Shown here: in pieces, positions 1-8,084 of the stretch
Numbering within the stretch: the first letter of the stretch is position 1
Layout: every line of letters starts with the position of its first letter
Assembly (NCBI GenBank): GCA_028711675.1
Contig: JAQTRT010000090.1
Location: forward strand, 1 to 10,221
Reading direction: 5' to 3'
Source: a bacterium
GTDB taxonomy: Bacteria > Spirochaetota > JAHITG01
Length of the DNA: 10,221 bases
Notes under the pieces: generated by a model
The model's input: the letters and a program-made list of their open reading frames with translations, nothing else
Databases searched by the model: none
What the model was told of the DNA's origin: nothing
Program-made: the position numbers and the translations under genes

Positions 1-1
1 T

Positions 2-1492
2 ATGGAGATCGAGACCGTCATTCACCGCACGTTCCTCTGGGCCATTACCCTGGTCCTGTTCATCCTGCCTCTGGGCGGCGTTTACGCTCTGGTTTATTTC
101 AAGCTGTTCGCCATCAGCCGCGTGGGCGTGATCGCGGTCATCTCTCTCACCCTGCTGTTCTTCCTGAACTATTATAAATTCTTCAAACCCCGGATCGATC
201 ATGTTTTCAGAAGAAGGAAAGAGGATTACTATAAGGTCCTGTCCGAGATACCGTCCCGTATCGGCAGCTCCCTTGACCTTAAGGTTTTCTGCGGGCAGTT
301 CTTCAAAGAAGTTAAAAATATCCTTTATGTGCGGAACGGCCTTATGGTCATCAGACCGCCGGAGAAAAAGGAGTTCAAGGAGGAATATGAGACCGGTTAT
401 GAGGAATTGAAGAAACACGGCCTGGCCAAACCCGAACAAGTGGTCCTGGCCCAGGATGATCTTATCATTCAGCATCTGGCGCAGAACATGAAGGTTCTGG
501 AACGGGATGAGGTGGTCCTCAATCCCGGGCTGGAAAGCATCAGGGAACGGGCCCTGGAATTTTTCAATGCTACTCATCTTGAACTTCTCATACCGCTTAC
601 CATGGGCAATGAACTGATCGGCCTGCTGGGTCTCGGGAAGAAGGAGAATCTTTCCCCGTATACCATCAGGGACGTGGATATCCTCGCCAATATCGGGAAG
701 CAGGTAGGCATTACCGTGGACAACGCCCTGCACCATAAGGATATCGTGGAAAAGGAACGGATCGAGGAGGAATTGAGGCTGGGTAAGCAGATCCAGTCAA
801 GCCTGCTGCCGCAGGTGTCGCCCCGGCTGCCTCATCTTGTGGTGGAAGGGCTCAGCCAGCCGGCCAAGGAGATCGGGGGGGATTATTTTGATTTTATTTC
901 CCTTGATGACAACACGAAACTGGGCGTTGTGATCGGCGACGTATCGGGAAAGGGAGTGGCGGCCGGTCTCTTGATGGCTATGGTAAAAACAGCCATCCAT
1001 ATCCTTTCACCGGAGGATCAGCCCAGGGATATCCTGTTGAAGATCAATTCCATCCTGGACGAGCACATCGGCGGCGAGAAGTTCATGACCATGCTGTACC
1101 TGATCTGGCAGTCCCAGAACTCGAGCATCACATACTCTTCCGCCGGTCATGAACATATCCTTGTCTTCCGGGACCAGACAAAGGAGATCGAGATCATCCA
1201 GTCCGGCGGGATCATTCTGGGTATCATGCCGGATATCCGTGAGTTCCTTGAGGAGAATTCCATCCGGCTGGCCAAAGGAGACAAGATGCTCCTTTACACG
1301 GACGGCGTGACGGAAGCGCATGATGTGTCCAAGAACCGGTTCGGCCTGGACCGCCTCAGCGAGACCTTCCGGAAGTATTCCCCGAAACCGGCTCTGGAGA
1401 TCATGCAAGCCGTTAAAGACGAGGTGTATTCCTTTATCGGGTCTGTTCCGCAATACGATGATATCACCATCATCGTCCTGGAGGCAGTATGA
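2..1492 (+). CDS. Membrane-anchored GAF/PP2C (SpoIIE-type) phosphatase, 5'-truncated by window edge
   Basis: The reading frame is open from the window edge and the first ATG (base 2) is probably internal. The visible protein begins MEIETVIHRT, which aligns with residue 235 of the complete neighbour (MEIDTVVHQT), so about 234 N-terminal residues of membrane region are likely missing. Visible parts, numbered from that Met: two hydrophobic segments (about 11-32 and 41-57), a GAF-like sensor region (about 90-243), a charged helical linker (about 247-270) and a SpoIIE/RsbU-type PP2C phosphatase domain (about 278-496). The phosphatase motifs are intact: GGDYFD (D294, D297), GDVSGKG (D313), SSAGH, TDGVTEA (D434) and the terminal DDIT (D486, D487). 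Enzymes of this family are Mn/Mg-dependent Ser/Thr phosphatases that usually act on STAS anti-sigma-factor antagonists. That target is inferred, since no STAS or anti-sigma gene is visible. The stop codon overlaps the next start (ATGA). The family call is strong; the ligand and substrate are unknown. Confidence 0.9.
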   Translation: MEIETVIHRTFLWAITLVLFILPLGGVYALVYFKLFAISRVGVIAVISLTLLFFLNYYKFFKPRIDHVFRRRKEDYYKVLSEIPSRIGSSLDLKVFCGQFFKEVKNILYVRNGLMVIRPPEKKEFKEEYETGYEELKKHGLAKPEQVVLAQDDLIIQHLAQNMKVLERDEVVLNPGLESIRERALEFFNATHLELLIPLTMGNELIGLLGLGKKENLSPYTIRDVDILANIGKQVGITVDNALHHKDIVEKERIEEELRLGKQIQSSLLPQVSPRLPHLVVEGLSQPAKEIGGDYFDFISLDDNTKLGVVIGDVSGKGVAAGLLMAMVKTAIHILSPEDQPRDILLKINSILDEHIGGEKFMTMLYLIWQSQNSSITYSSAGHEHILVFRDQTKEIEIIQSGGIILGIMPDIREFLEENSIRLAKGDKMLLYTDGVTEAHDVSKNRFGLDRLSETFRKYSPKPALEIMQAVKDEVYSFIGSVPQYDDITIIVLEAV

Positions 1493-3678
1493 GTTTTTTT
1501 AACACGCCGGAGATGAACATCCCGGGTGTACTGGGTACGCTTTATTCCTACAGTATATTCCTGAACGCCGCGCTGAGCTTCATCCTGGGATTTTTTGTTC
1601 TGGTTAAAGGCTTCCGGAAACGGCTGAACGTTTACTGGTTCCTTCTGAGCATGTGCGTATCCTTCTGGGCTTTCTTTATTTTTCTCTGGTCCCGCGGAAC
1701 GGCGTATGAAGAAATCCTGTTGGTTAACAGGATCGCCAATTACGGCGCAATTTTTCTGGCCATCATGGTCGTCATGTTCACGGAAGAATACGTGAGGAAG
1801 AAGAGCAGGGCTGTTTCGCTTTTCAACCTGCTGGCAGGTCTCCTGATCCTGACAGCCGGCCTTGTGTTCTATAAAGAGTTCATCCCTTCCGAGTCCCCTA
1901 AGGTCTTTTTTAAGCTTTACCCGGATACGGGCATTGTCTTTGCCGTATATTTCCTTTATTTTGCCTGCGCCTGGACGTACGCGCTGATGCTCATGTGGAA
2001 CCATTACAAGCGTATGGAGGGTATCGCGAAAAAACAGACCGGTCTGATCCTGACCGGGATTACCATGGGGATCCTTGGCGGCTCCACAACGTTCTTTGCT
2101 TGTTTTAATATCAATATTTTTCCGTTCGGCAGTTCTTTCAGCCTGATCTATGTTATATTTACTACATATGCCATCATCCGGTACCGGGCTATGGAGATCG
2201 ATACGGTCGTACATCAGACCGTGATATGGCTTCTCAGTCTGGCCATCCTTATTCTGCCGATCGGAGTAATCTTTTCCTTTTTTAAGGAGGAACTGCGCGC
2301 GGTCCCTCCGGTCTTTATCCTGGTCCTGATCTCGTTCACCCTTCTCCTCTTTTTATTCTACTATAACCGTCTGAAACCCGGGATCGACCATTTTTTCAGA
2401 AGAAGAAAATATGATTACCAGCTGGTGCTCTCTGAAATGCCCAGCCGGATCGGAAGTTCGCTCGACCTGAAGCTTCTCAGCCGGAATATGGCCAAGGAGT
2501 TCAGGGAAACGCTGTATGTGAGGAATCTTCTCCTTCTCGTTAAACCCCTGGATAAGCAAAGTTTCAATGAACTGGACTGCGTCGGATACGGCACAAAAGG
2601 GAATAAGGTCCTGGCCAAGCAGGATAATGTGAGTCTGGCCGTGGACCATCCCATTATCCGGTTTTTTCAGAAGAATATCAGGGTCCTGGAAAAGGATCAG
2701 ATCGAGATCGATCCGGTCTATGAGACGATAAGGACCGAAACCCTGGAATTCTTCAGGGAGAATTCTCTGGAGATCCTGGTCCCCTTTACCATACAGGGGA
2801 ATCTGATCAGCATCCTGGGCCTGGGGAAAAAAGAGAACCTGACGAACTATGCATTGAAGGATATTGAGCTCCTGGAATATATCGGTTCACAGATCGGCAT
2901 CACGATCGATAATGCTTTACACCATTCGGACATCCTTGAAAAGGAACGCATTGCCGAAGAACTCCGCCTGGGCCAGCAGATCCAGAAGAGTCTTCTCCCG
3001 CATGCCCCTCCTCAGGTGCCAGACCTGGCTATTCAGGGATTCATGCAGCCGGCACGCGAGATCGGCGGGGATTATTATGATTTTATCAATCTGCCCGGCC
3101 GGCTTGTCGTGGTGATCGGCGATGTTTCCGGAAAGGGAGTGGCAGCCGGACTGCTGATGGCCATGGTGAAAACGGCCATGCACCTCTTTTCACGGAAAGA
3201 TGATTCTCCCAAGGAAGTATTAAAGAAACTGAACCTGATCCTGAACCAGCAGACCGGCGAGGATAAGTTCATGACCATGATGTACCTGATCTGGCAGGCG
3301 GATAAAAAAACGTTCCTGTACTCCTCGGCCGCACATGAAAACGCGCTGATCTACAGGAAAGCCCGGGACCAGATCGAGACGCTCAGGGGCGGAGGCGCTC
3401 TTCTGGGAGTCATGCCCGATATAGACAAGTTCCTTTATGATGAAGAGATCCCGATGAATCCCGGGGACAAGATCCTCCTTTTTACGGACGGCGTTGTCAG
3501 CGCCCTGAACGCGAACAAGGACAGGTTCGGTCTCACGCAGCTGAAATCGGTCTTTTTAAAATATGCGGGAGAGCCGGCCCGGGAGATTATGTACTCCGTG
3601 AAGAACGAGATTTATTCCTTCATGGGAAGCCTGCCGCAGCAGGATGATATTACGCTGGTGGTCCTGGAGAGAGTGTAA
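1489..3678 (+). CDS. Multi-pass membrane GAF/PP2C (SpoIIE-type) phosphatase, complete paralogue
   Basis: A 729-residue protein. Its ATG overlaps the upstream stop as ATGA, and a GGAGG at 1480-1484 sits 4 bases before it, so it is probably translationally coupled. The N-terminal half is membrane: hydrophobic spans near residues 17-40, 48-68, 78-98, 110-128, 148-170, 184-204, 215-230, 243-264 and 273-292. This resembles the seven-helix sensor region of some histidine kinases plus two extra spans. A GAF-like domain (about 325-478) and a charged helical linker (about 480-503) follow. The SpoIIE/RsbU-type PP2C domain (about 510-729) has metal-binding candidates D528, D531 (GGDYYD), D545 (GDVSGKG), D667 (TDG) and D719/D720 (DDIT). 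It differs from the upstream paralogue in two motifs: SSAAH instead of SSAGH, and TDGVVSA instead of TDGVTEA. It probably converts a membrane or cytosolic signal into dephosphorylation of a STAS-type regulator, which is inference. The pair looks like a tandem gene duplication. Confidence 0.92.
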   Translation: MSFFNTPEMNIPGVLGTLYSYSIFLNAALSFILGFFVLVKGFRKRLNVYWFLLSMCVSFWAFFIFLWSRGTAYEEILLVNRIANYGAIFLAIMVVMFTEEYVRKKSRAVSLFNLLAGLLILTAGLVFYKEFIPSESPKVFFKLYPDTGIVFAVYFLYFACAWTYALMLMWNHYKRMEGIAKKQTGLILTGITMGILGGSTTFFACFNINIFPFGSSFSLIYVIFTTYAIIRYRAMEIDTVVHQTVIWLLSLAILILPIGVIFSFFKEELRAVPPVFILVLISFTLLLFLFYYNRLKPGIDHFFRRRKYDYQLVLSEMPSRIGSSLDLKLLSRNMAKEFRETLYVRNLLLLVKPLDKQSFNELDCVGYGTKGNKVLAKQDNVSLAVDHPIIRFFQKNIRVLEKDQIEIDPVYETIRTETLEFFRENSLEILVPFTIQGNLISILGLGKKENLTNYALKDIELLEYIGSQIGITIDNALHHSDILEKERIAEELRLGQQIQKSLLPHAPPQVPDLAIQGFMQPAREIGGDYYDFINLPGRLVVVIGDVSGKGVAAGLLMAMVKTAMHLFSRKDDSPKEVLKKLNLILNQQTGEDKFMTMMYLIWQADKKTFLYSSAAHENALIYRKARDQIETLRGGGALLGVMPDIDKFLYDEEIPMNPGDKILLFTDGVVSALNANKDRFGLTQLKSVFLKYAGEPAREIMYSVKNEIYSFMGSLPQQDDITLVVLERV

Positions 3679-3692
3679 GGTCACGATAATCC

Positions 3693-3720
3693 TTGACTTC
3701 TTTTTTTTATCCGATAGAAT
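3693..3720 (+). promoter_or_regulatory. Sigma-70-like promoter for the DUF1846 gene
   Basis: TTGACT (3693-3698) and TAGAAT (3715-3720) each match the housekeeping consensus at five of six positions, with a 16-base spacer. Transcription would start near 3727 and give a leader of about 50 bases before the ATG at 3779. The spacer contains an uninterrupted run of eight T (3701-3708). The location just after the phosphatase stop codon suggests that the downstream gene is transcribed independently. Use of the promoter is not proven. Confidence 0.6.
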
Positions 3721-3764
3721 GTATCAGCTTATTCCTGATCGTAAGATATAAAACAGCTCCATGA

Positions 3765-3771
3765 AAAGGAA
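3765..3771 (+). promoter_or_regulatory. Ribosome binding site deciding the DUF1846 start
   Basis: AAAGGAA lies 7 bases before the ATG at 3779. The alternative in-frame ATG at 3761 has no purine-rich Shine-Dalgarno sequence before it, only AACAGCTCC. The later start also gives an N-terminus (MEKKGFDNEKY) that fits what I recall of this family, so 3779 is preferred. Confidence 0.6.
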
Positions 3772-3778
3772 CGGAATT

Positions 3779-5293
3779 ATGGAAAAAAAGGGATTCGATA
3801 ATGAGAAATATCTGAAACTTCAGAAAGAGTCTATCCTCCAGCGGGTCCAGCTGTCCGGTAACAAGCTTTACCTGGAATTCGGCGGCAAGCTCCTCTACGA
3901 TTATCACGCGGCCAGGGTCCTGCCCGGTTATGATCCTCATGTCAAGATCCGTCTTTTACAGGAGCTGAAAGAAAAAGCGGACATCATCCTCTGTATCTAT
4001 TCAGGGGACATCGAAAGAAAGAAGATCAGGGCGGATTTCGGTATCACTTATGATTCTGATGCCCTGAAGCTCATCGATGATCTGAGGGACTGGGGCCTGG
4101 AAGTATCCCGGGTCGTGATCACGCGTTTTGACAACCAGCCTTCCGCCATACAGTTCAGGAACAAACTGGAAAGGCGCGGCATCAGGGTTTTTACCCATTT
4201 TTTTACAAAAGGATATCCTACGGACGTGGACTTGATCGTCAGCGACGACGGCTACGGCGCAAACCCTTATGTTCCCACGGAAAAACCTCTTGTCGTGGTC
4301 ACAGGGCCGGGCCCCGGAAGCGGAAAACTGGCTACATGTCTCTCTCAGCTGTACCATGAAAATAAACACGGCATCAAGGCCGGTTATGCGAAGTTCGAGA
4401 CCTTTCCCATCTGGAACATTCCCCTGAAACACCCCGTGAACATGGCGTACGAGGCTGCCACAGCGGATATCAAGGATTTTAATCTCATCGATCCTTTCCA
4501 TCTCCAGGCGTATAACGAGACAACGGTCAATTACAACCGTGATGTGGAGATCTTCCCGGTCCTCCGGCGGATACTGGAAAAGATAACGGGAGAAGCCTGC
4601 GTGTATCAGTCCCCTACGGATATGGGCGTAAACAAAGCCGGATTCGGTATCATTGACGACAATGTGGTCCAGGAAGCGGCCAGGCAGGAGATCATCAGGC
4701 GGTATTTTCAGTATTCCTGCCAGTATATCATGGGCGTATCCGAGAAAGATACGGTCCAGAAGACAGAACTGCTGATGAATGAACTGAATTTACATCCTGA
4801 GGACAGAAAAGTGGTCCGGCCGGCCAGGGAAGCCGCACAGGAAGCGGAGAAGAAACAGAAAGGGAATGAAGGGATCTTCTGCGGCTCAGCCATAGAATTA
4901 AAGGACGGGACCATCATCAAGGGCAAGAATTCCAGGGTCATGCATACGGCCTCAAGCCTGGTTCTGAACGCCATCAAGCACCTGGCCAGTATCCCGGACC
5001 AGATCCATCTCATTTCTCCGAACATCATGGAATCGATACACGGGTTTAAAAAAGAGATATTCAACATGAAGAACATCAGCCTGGACCTGGAGGAGACCCT
5101 TACGGCTCTCAGTATCAGCGCTACCACGAACCCTACGGCCCAGATCGCCCTGGAGAAACTGAAGGAATTAAGGGACTGCGAAGCTCACATGACCCATATT
5201 CCCACGCCCGGCGATGAGGCCGGCATGCGCAAACTCGGTATCAACCTTACCAGCGACCCTGATTTCGCCACCAAGAATCTCTTCATTAAATAA
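3779..5293 (+). CDS. DUF1846 (UPF0371) family protein of unknown function
   Basis: A 504-residue protein from the preferred start, close to the usual family length of roughly 500. Recognition rests on the conserved N-terminal block with LYLEFGGK (residues 30-37) and DYHAARVLPGY (41-51), and on YPTDVDLIVSDDGYG (146-160). A glycine-rich VTGPGPGSGK (174-183) resembles a nucleotide-binding P-loop, but it is followed by L-A instead of S/T, so nucleotide binding is only a possibility. No signal peptide or membrane segment is visible, and the protein is probably cytoplasmic. Members occur in many anaerobic bacteria and at least one has a crystal structure, but I know of no established reaction. The gene has its own likely promoter and RBS, stands alone and converges on the PilZ gene 47 bases beyond its stop. 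A start at 3761 (510 aa) is possible but has a poorer RBS. Confidence 0.9.
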   Translation: MEKKGFDNEKYLKLQKESILQRVQLSGNKLYLEFGGKLLYDYHAARVLPGYDPHVKIRLLQELKEKADIILCIYSGDIERKKIRADFGITYDSDALKLIDDLRDWGLEVSRVVITRFDNQPSAIQFRNKLERRGIRVFTHFFTKGYPTDVDLIVSDDGYGANPYVPTEKPLVVVTGPGPGSGKLATCLSQLYHENKHGIKAGYAKFETFPIWNIPLKHPVNMAYEAATADIKDFNLIDPFHLQAYNETTVNYNRDVEIFPVLRRILEKITGEACVYQSPTDMGVNKAGFGIIDDNVVQEAARQEIIRRYFQYSCQYIMGVSEKDTVQKTELLMNELNLHPEDRKVVRPAREAAQEAEKKQKGNEGIFCGSAIELKDGTIIKGKNSRVMHTASSLVLNAIKHLASIPDQIHLISPNIMESIHGFKKEIFNMKNISLDLEETLTALSISATTNPTAQIALEKLKELRDCEAHMTHIPTPGDEAGMRKLGINLTSDPDFATKNLFIK

Positions 5294-5340
5294 TAAAAAT
5301 ACAGGCTTGCCCGGACATCCGGAAAAACCATCCTTTATTT

Positions 5341-6462
5341 TCATGCTGTAAGGAATTTTATCCCTGATACCGGCCTGTCACGGCCTGCATCTCTGCTCCA
5401 GACCACACGTCCTTTGAACCGGAGCTTTTTTCCCTCTTTGATGATACATCCCTCGATCTCTTCAGGTCCGGACAGGACGGAGTTCCGGGTCTCCACAGCC
5501 ATTCCGCCTTTGCTGATATTAATGATACGGCCCAGGGACCCGGCCAGCTCCAGAGGCCCTGTGAAATGGAAGACCATCCGGTCTTTTAACGGTATGCTGA
5601 TCCTTTTATGTTCCCGCTTTTCAAGAACAGAAGCATGAAGCCCGGACAATGCGGGATCCGGTCCTTTCTGTAAAGAGAGCTTAGCCAGGGCATAGAGCAT
5701 AAGACCGTCTTTCTTCGTCTCCTCAGGAAGGGTAGCTGCACCTGTCCTTACTAACAAGTTCCGTCCGGGGAAGAGGTTCTGCACCCTCTTTCTCAGTTTC
5801 TCCCTGACTATCCTGGCTCCTTTTCCGGATGTGTCCGGCAAAAGGAGGACAAATTCATTATCCTTTACCCGGAAAGCCGTATCCGATATCCTGATGCTGG
5901 TCCTGATAGTTTCCCCCATATTCTTATAAGTGACGGCCCTCTGGTTGTATTCGTTTGGATTGGAGCTTTTATCCGGACCTTCCGTCATAAGTACGATCAG
6001 AGAGAGCGGGTCTTCTCTTCTTTTTGCGTCGGCAACAGCTTGCCTTAGCCTTTTTTCAAAGCACAGATGGTTATACAGCCCTGTCGTTTCATCGATAAAA
6101 ATATTTTTTTTCATTTCCAGAAGAGTGTTCCTGTCCAGGATAACGGGATTTTTTATGTATTCGTCGGCAAAATTGGCAAAATAGTCCATGCTGGCTACGA
6201 AAATACCGACGTCCCTGCGTAAATATTTATTAAGCCGGTCCTTATGGATAAGGATCATCTCCCAGACCTCCCTGGCCTTGGCCGGGGATATCTTCAACTG
6301 GGTTAATTTATACAGGAGAAGTGAGAAGACTCCCTGTTCATACCGGTTGATCAGGTCATTGATCAGCTTCCTGGTCTCCTGGCGTGCTGTCTCTTTATTG
6401 ACAAAGGCGGGTATGATGCTGTCAGGCAGGCTGTCAGCTATATTAAAATTAAGTTCTTCCAT
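5341..6462 (-). CDS. Degenerate GGDEF domain protein with C-terminal PilZ domain
   Basis: A 373-residue, apparently cytoplasmic protein with no signal peptide or membrane span. Residues 1-120 are mostly helical-looking and not recognised. Residues about 121-267 resemble a GGDEF (diguanylate cyclase) fold: the entry motif DETTGLYNHLCFEKRL (124-139) matches the typical D-x-x-T-G-L-Y-N-R pattern. The signature GGDEF, however, is replaced by KDNEF (200-204) before VLLLP, so catalysis is unlikely. Residues about 280-373 form a PilZ domain with both c-di-GMP-binding motifs: RxxxR (R283-R287, REHKR) and N/DxSxxG (N315-G320, NISKGG). The likely role is a c-di-GMP receptor, with the GGDEF-like part acting as a regulatory or interaction module; this is inference. 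The ATG has GGAAGAG upstream as RBS. An intrinsic terminator lies just upstream on the same strand, so the gene probably has its own promoter within 6463-6569, where I see no strong consensus. Confidence 0.87.
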   Translation of the reverse strand: MEELNFNIADSLPDSIIPAFVNKETARQETRKLINDLINRYEQGVFSLLLYKLTQLKISPAKAREVWEMILIHKDRLNKYLRRDVGIFVASMDYFANFADEYIKNPVILDRNTLLEMKKNIFIDETTGLYNHLCFEKRLRQAVADAKRREDPLSLIVLMTEGPDKSSNPNEYNQRAVTYKNMGETIRTSIRISDTAFRVKDNEFVLLLPDTSGKGARIVREKLRKRVQNLFPGRNLLVRTGAATLPEETKKDGLMLYALAKLSLQKGPDPALSGLHASVLEKREHKRISIPLKDRMVFHFTGPLELAGSLGRIINISKGGMAVETRNSVLSGPEEIEGCIIKEGKKLRFKGRVVWSRDAGRDRPVSGIKFLTA

Positions 6463-6569
6463 TTTTTTTCTCTTCCAGTCTCCTTATAGAACATTAGACC
6501 GGGAATCAGAAAAAAAGTTCCGGGATTTTTCCTGCTGACAGAAGGGGGGAAAAAGCAGAATGATCAAAT

Positions 6570-6597
6570 AAAAAAGGGGCTATTGAACAGCCCCTTC
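6570..6597 (-). terminator. Intrinsic terminator of the exporter operon
   Basis: Read on the minus strand, an 8-bp stem (AAGGGGCT pairing with AGCCCCTT, 6589-6596 with 6574-6581) closes a 7-base loop and is followed by a run of five T (6570-6574) and a further T-rich stretch. It starts about 30 bases after the stop codon of the outer-membrane protein gene and before the PilZ gene, so it separates two same-strand transcription units. Confidence 0.85.
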
Positions 6598-6625
6598 CTG
6601 TTTTCAGGAGAACCGGAATATCCTT

Positions 6626-8038
6626 TTAAAAACTGTATTTGCCCTGGAAATAAAATTCATCTTTATCCCTTAACTGGCCGAACATAGTTGTCTTTTTCCC
6701 GTCGATGAGCCGGGCTCCCAGGCACAGTTCGGTGCTGTCGGCCGGATAAAAGATTACCTCAGGCTGATAAACATAGCCGTAATTCTTTTCTATATCTTCG
6801 AATTCTCTGATACCTATGCTTCCGTTGAGGAAAGCGATCTTTACTTTATCATCCAGGAACTTGTATTCCAGCCTGAGAAGGAAATAATTCTGGAGATTGC
6901 TTTCACCCCTTTCATGGAAAAAGCCGTGAAGATACTGAAGATTGTAGTAAAGGCCGTTCTTGAACGTGTAATCCATGCCGATGAGGTATTTTACGTAATT
7001 ATGACTATCCAGGCTGACTGATTCCTGGTGGAATCCGTAAGGATAGGGGAGCGGCAGTTCCGAAACCTGTGTGACCTTTCTCGGGATGAACATGGCTGCT
7101 TCAGCCCAGACGCCCACGTCGGCCACGGAGCCGGACATGTCCAGTCCCACGACCTCGATGACCGGATAGACCAGTTCGGAGGACACGTTCACTACATACG
7201 GATTCAGAACATTCACAGGGGTCAAAATGACCTTTTTCAAGACCGGCAGGGAATCCCTTGTATAGACATAACTTGCGGAAATATCATACCCGAGAATGTT
7301 CTTAGATATCTTGATGCCGCCTGATGAACTTTGCTTCAGGGTGTTCTCCGGCATGATGAGCTTATCGCTCGCGGAATTAAGGCTCAGTCCGGCAGGCATG
7401 TCCGCAGACGGGAACAGAGCTGTCAGCCAGTCGCCTTGAGGCAGGAGAGCGGGCTTGAATACGGGGATGAACACGGCGCTGAAAGTGAGACCCGTAAAAT
7501 AATACGTGAGCTTCACACTGTCCGAACCGAAATGGCGGCCGAAATCATAAATATCTTCCAGGTCCAGGGAATTCAGGTTATCCGTGGGATTTATTTTATC
7601 TCCTGTGCCCCAGGCGATCCTCTGCCTTCCCACGCGGATATCCAGATTGTCCAGAAAGAAGCCGTATACGTCAAAATAAGCTTCACGGAGATCCAGGTCC
7701 CCGGGCGAGACGTTCTCCTTTCGGGAGAGGTCGGCTGTCGTGTTGGCTGACGGAAAACCAAGGGACCTGACCCAGAGCTCTGAATAAAAATGGGTTTTAT
7801 CCGAGGGCTTGGCTTCGGCCTGGAGGTCGAGTCTGTATTCCTGCCAGGAGATGGCATGGTTATATTTCCGGTAGAACCGCGTGTCTGCCTGGAAATATCC
7901 AGCCCATTGAAGGGAACTGCCGGATGCCTGTACTTCCGTTTCAGGCACCGGGGCAGGTTCGGTTTCTCCCGTCTCCTGCGCCTGAAGTCCTGACAGGGAT
8001 GTCAGATAAATAAGGAGCACAAATAGGATTTTTTTCAT
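6626..8038 (-). CDS. DUF1302-like outer-membrane beta-barrel protein
   Basis: A 470-residue protein. A lysine-hydrophobic signal peptide (MKKILFVLLIYLTSLSGLQA) probably ends at residue 20, followed by a Pro/Glu-rich linker (about 21-40). The rest shows alternating aromatic and polar strands typical of a beta-barrel, and the last residue is phenylalanine (KYSF), the usual outer-membrane assembly signal. A diagnostic block at about 117-160, LREAYFDVYG followed by DIRVGRQRIAWGTGDKINPTD, resembles DUF1302-type outer-membrane proteins that occur next to MMPL exporters. I start it at 8038 because AGGAGGT (8044-8050) lies 5 bases upstream. A longer frame from 8089 would put the signal peptide inside the protein and run into a repeat element. 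As last gene of the operon, it probably forms the outer-membrane step or channel for the exporter's substrate, which is inference. The substrate is unknown. An alternative is a general porin of similar fold. Confidence 0.85.
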   Translation of the reverse strand: MKKILFVLLIYLTSLSGLQAQETGETEPAPVPETEVQASGSSLQWAGYFQADTRFYRKYNHAISWQEYRLDLQAEAKPSDKTHFYSELWVRSLGFPSANTTADLSRKENVSPGDLDLREAYFDVYGFFLDNLDIRVGRQRIAWGTGDKINPTDNLNSLDLEDIYDFGRHFGSDSVKLTYYFTGLTFSAVFIPVFKPALLPQGDWLTALFPSADMPAGLSLNSASDKLIMPENTLKQSSSGGIKISKNILGYDISASYVYTRDSLPVLKKVILTPVNVLNPYVVNVSSELVYPVIEVVGLDMSGSVADVGVWAEAAMFIPRKVTQVSELPLPYPYGFHQESVSLDSHNYVKYLIGMDYTFKNGLYYNLQYLHGFFHERGESNLQNYFLLRLEYKFLDDKVKIAFLNGSIGIREFEDIEKNYGYVYQPEVIFYPADSTELCLGARLIDGKKTTMFGQLRDKDEFYFQGKYSF

Positions 8039-8043
8039 GAAAT

Positions 8044-8050
8044 ACCTCCT
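8044..8050 (-). promoter_or_regulatory. Ribosome binding site deciding the outer-membrane protein start
   Basis: On the minus strand AGGAGGT sits 5 bases before the ATG at 8038. It is a near-perfect Shine-Dalgarno sequence and it places the signal peptide at the very N-terminus. This argues against the in-frame upstream start at 8089. Confidence 0.85.
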
Positions 8051-8084
8051 TTTGTATATAAGGGCAGTGTAAATTTTTTTAAGC

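Noticed and set aside
875..881. Run of seven G in the first phosphatase gene as a possible phase-variation tract
   Set aside because: It simply encodes the invariant Ile-Gly-Gly-Asp of the catalytic motif and is shorter than typical phase-variable tracts. The paralogue has an interrupted version.
1294..2214. 306-codon open frame on the minus strand across the junction of the two phosphatase genes
   Set aside because: It is antisense to two well-supported genes whose domains are intact, has low-complexity charged composition and no recognisable family. It is a shadow frame.
4001..4501. 166-codon minus-strand frame inside the DUF1846 gene
   Set aside because: It is antisense to a conserved family block, has no recognisable domain and no good RBS. 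It is a shadow frame.
5311..5322. CCGGA/TCCGG hairpin between the convergent DUF1846 and PilZ genes as a terminator
   Set aside because: The stem is only 4-5 bp and no T-run follows it on either strand, so it is not a credible intrinsic terminator.
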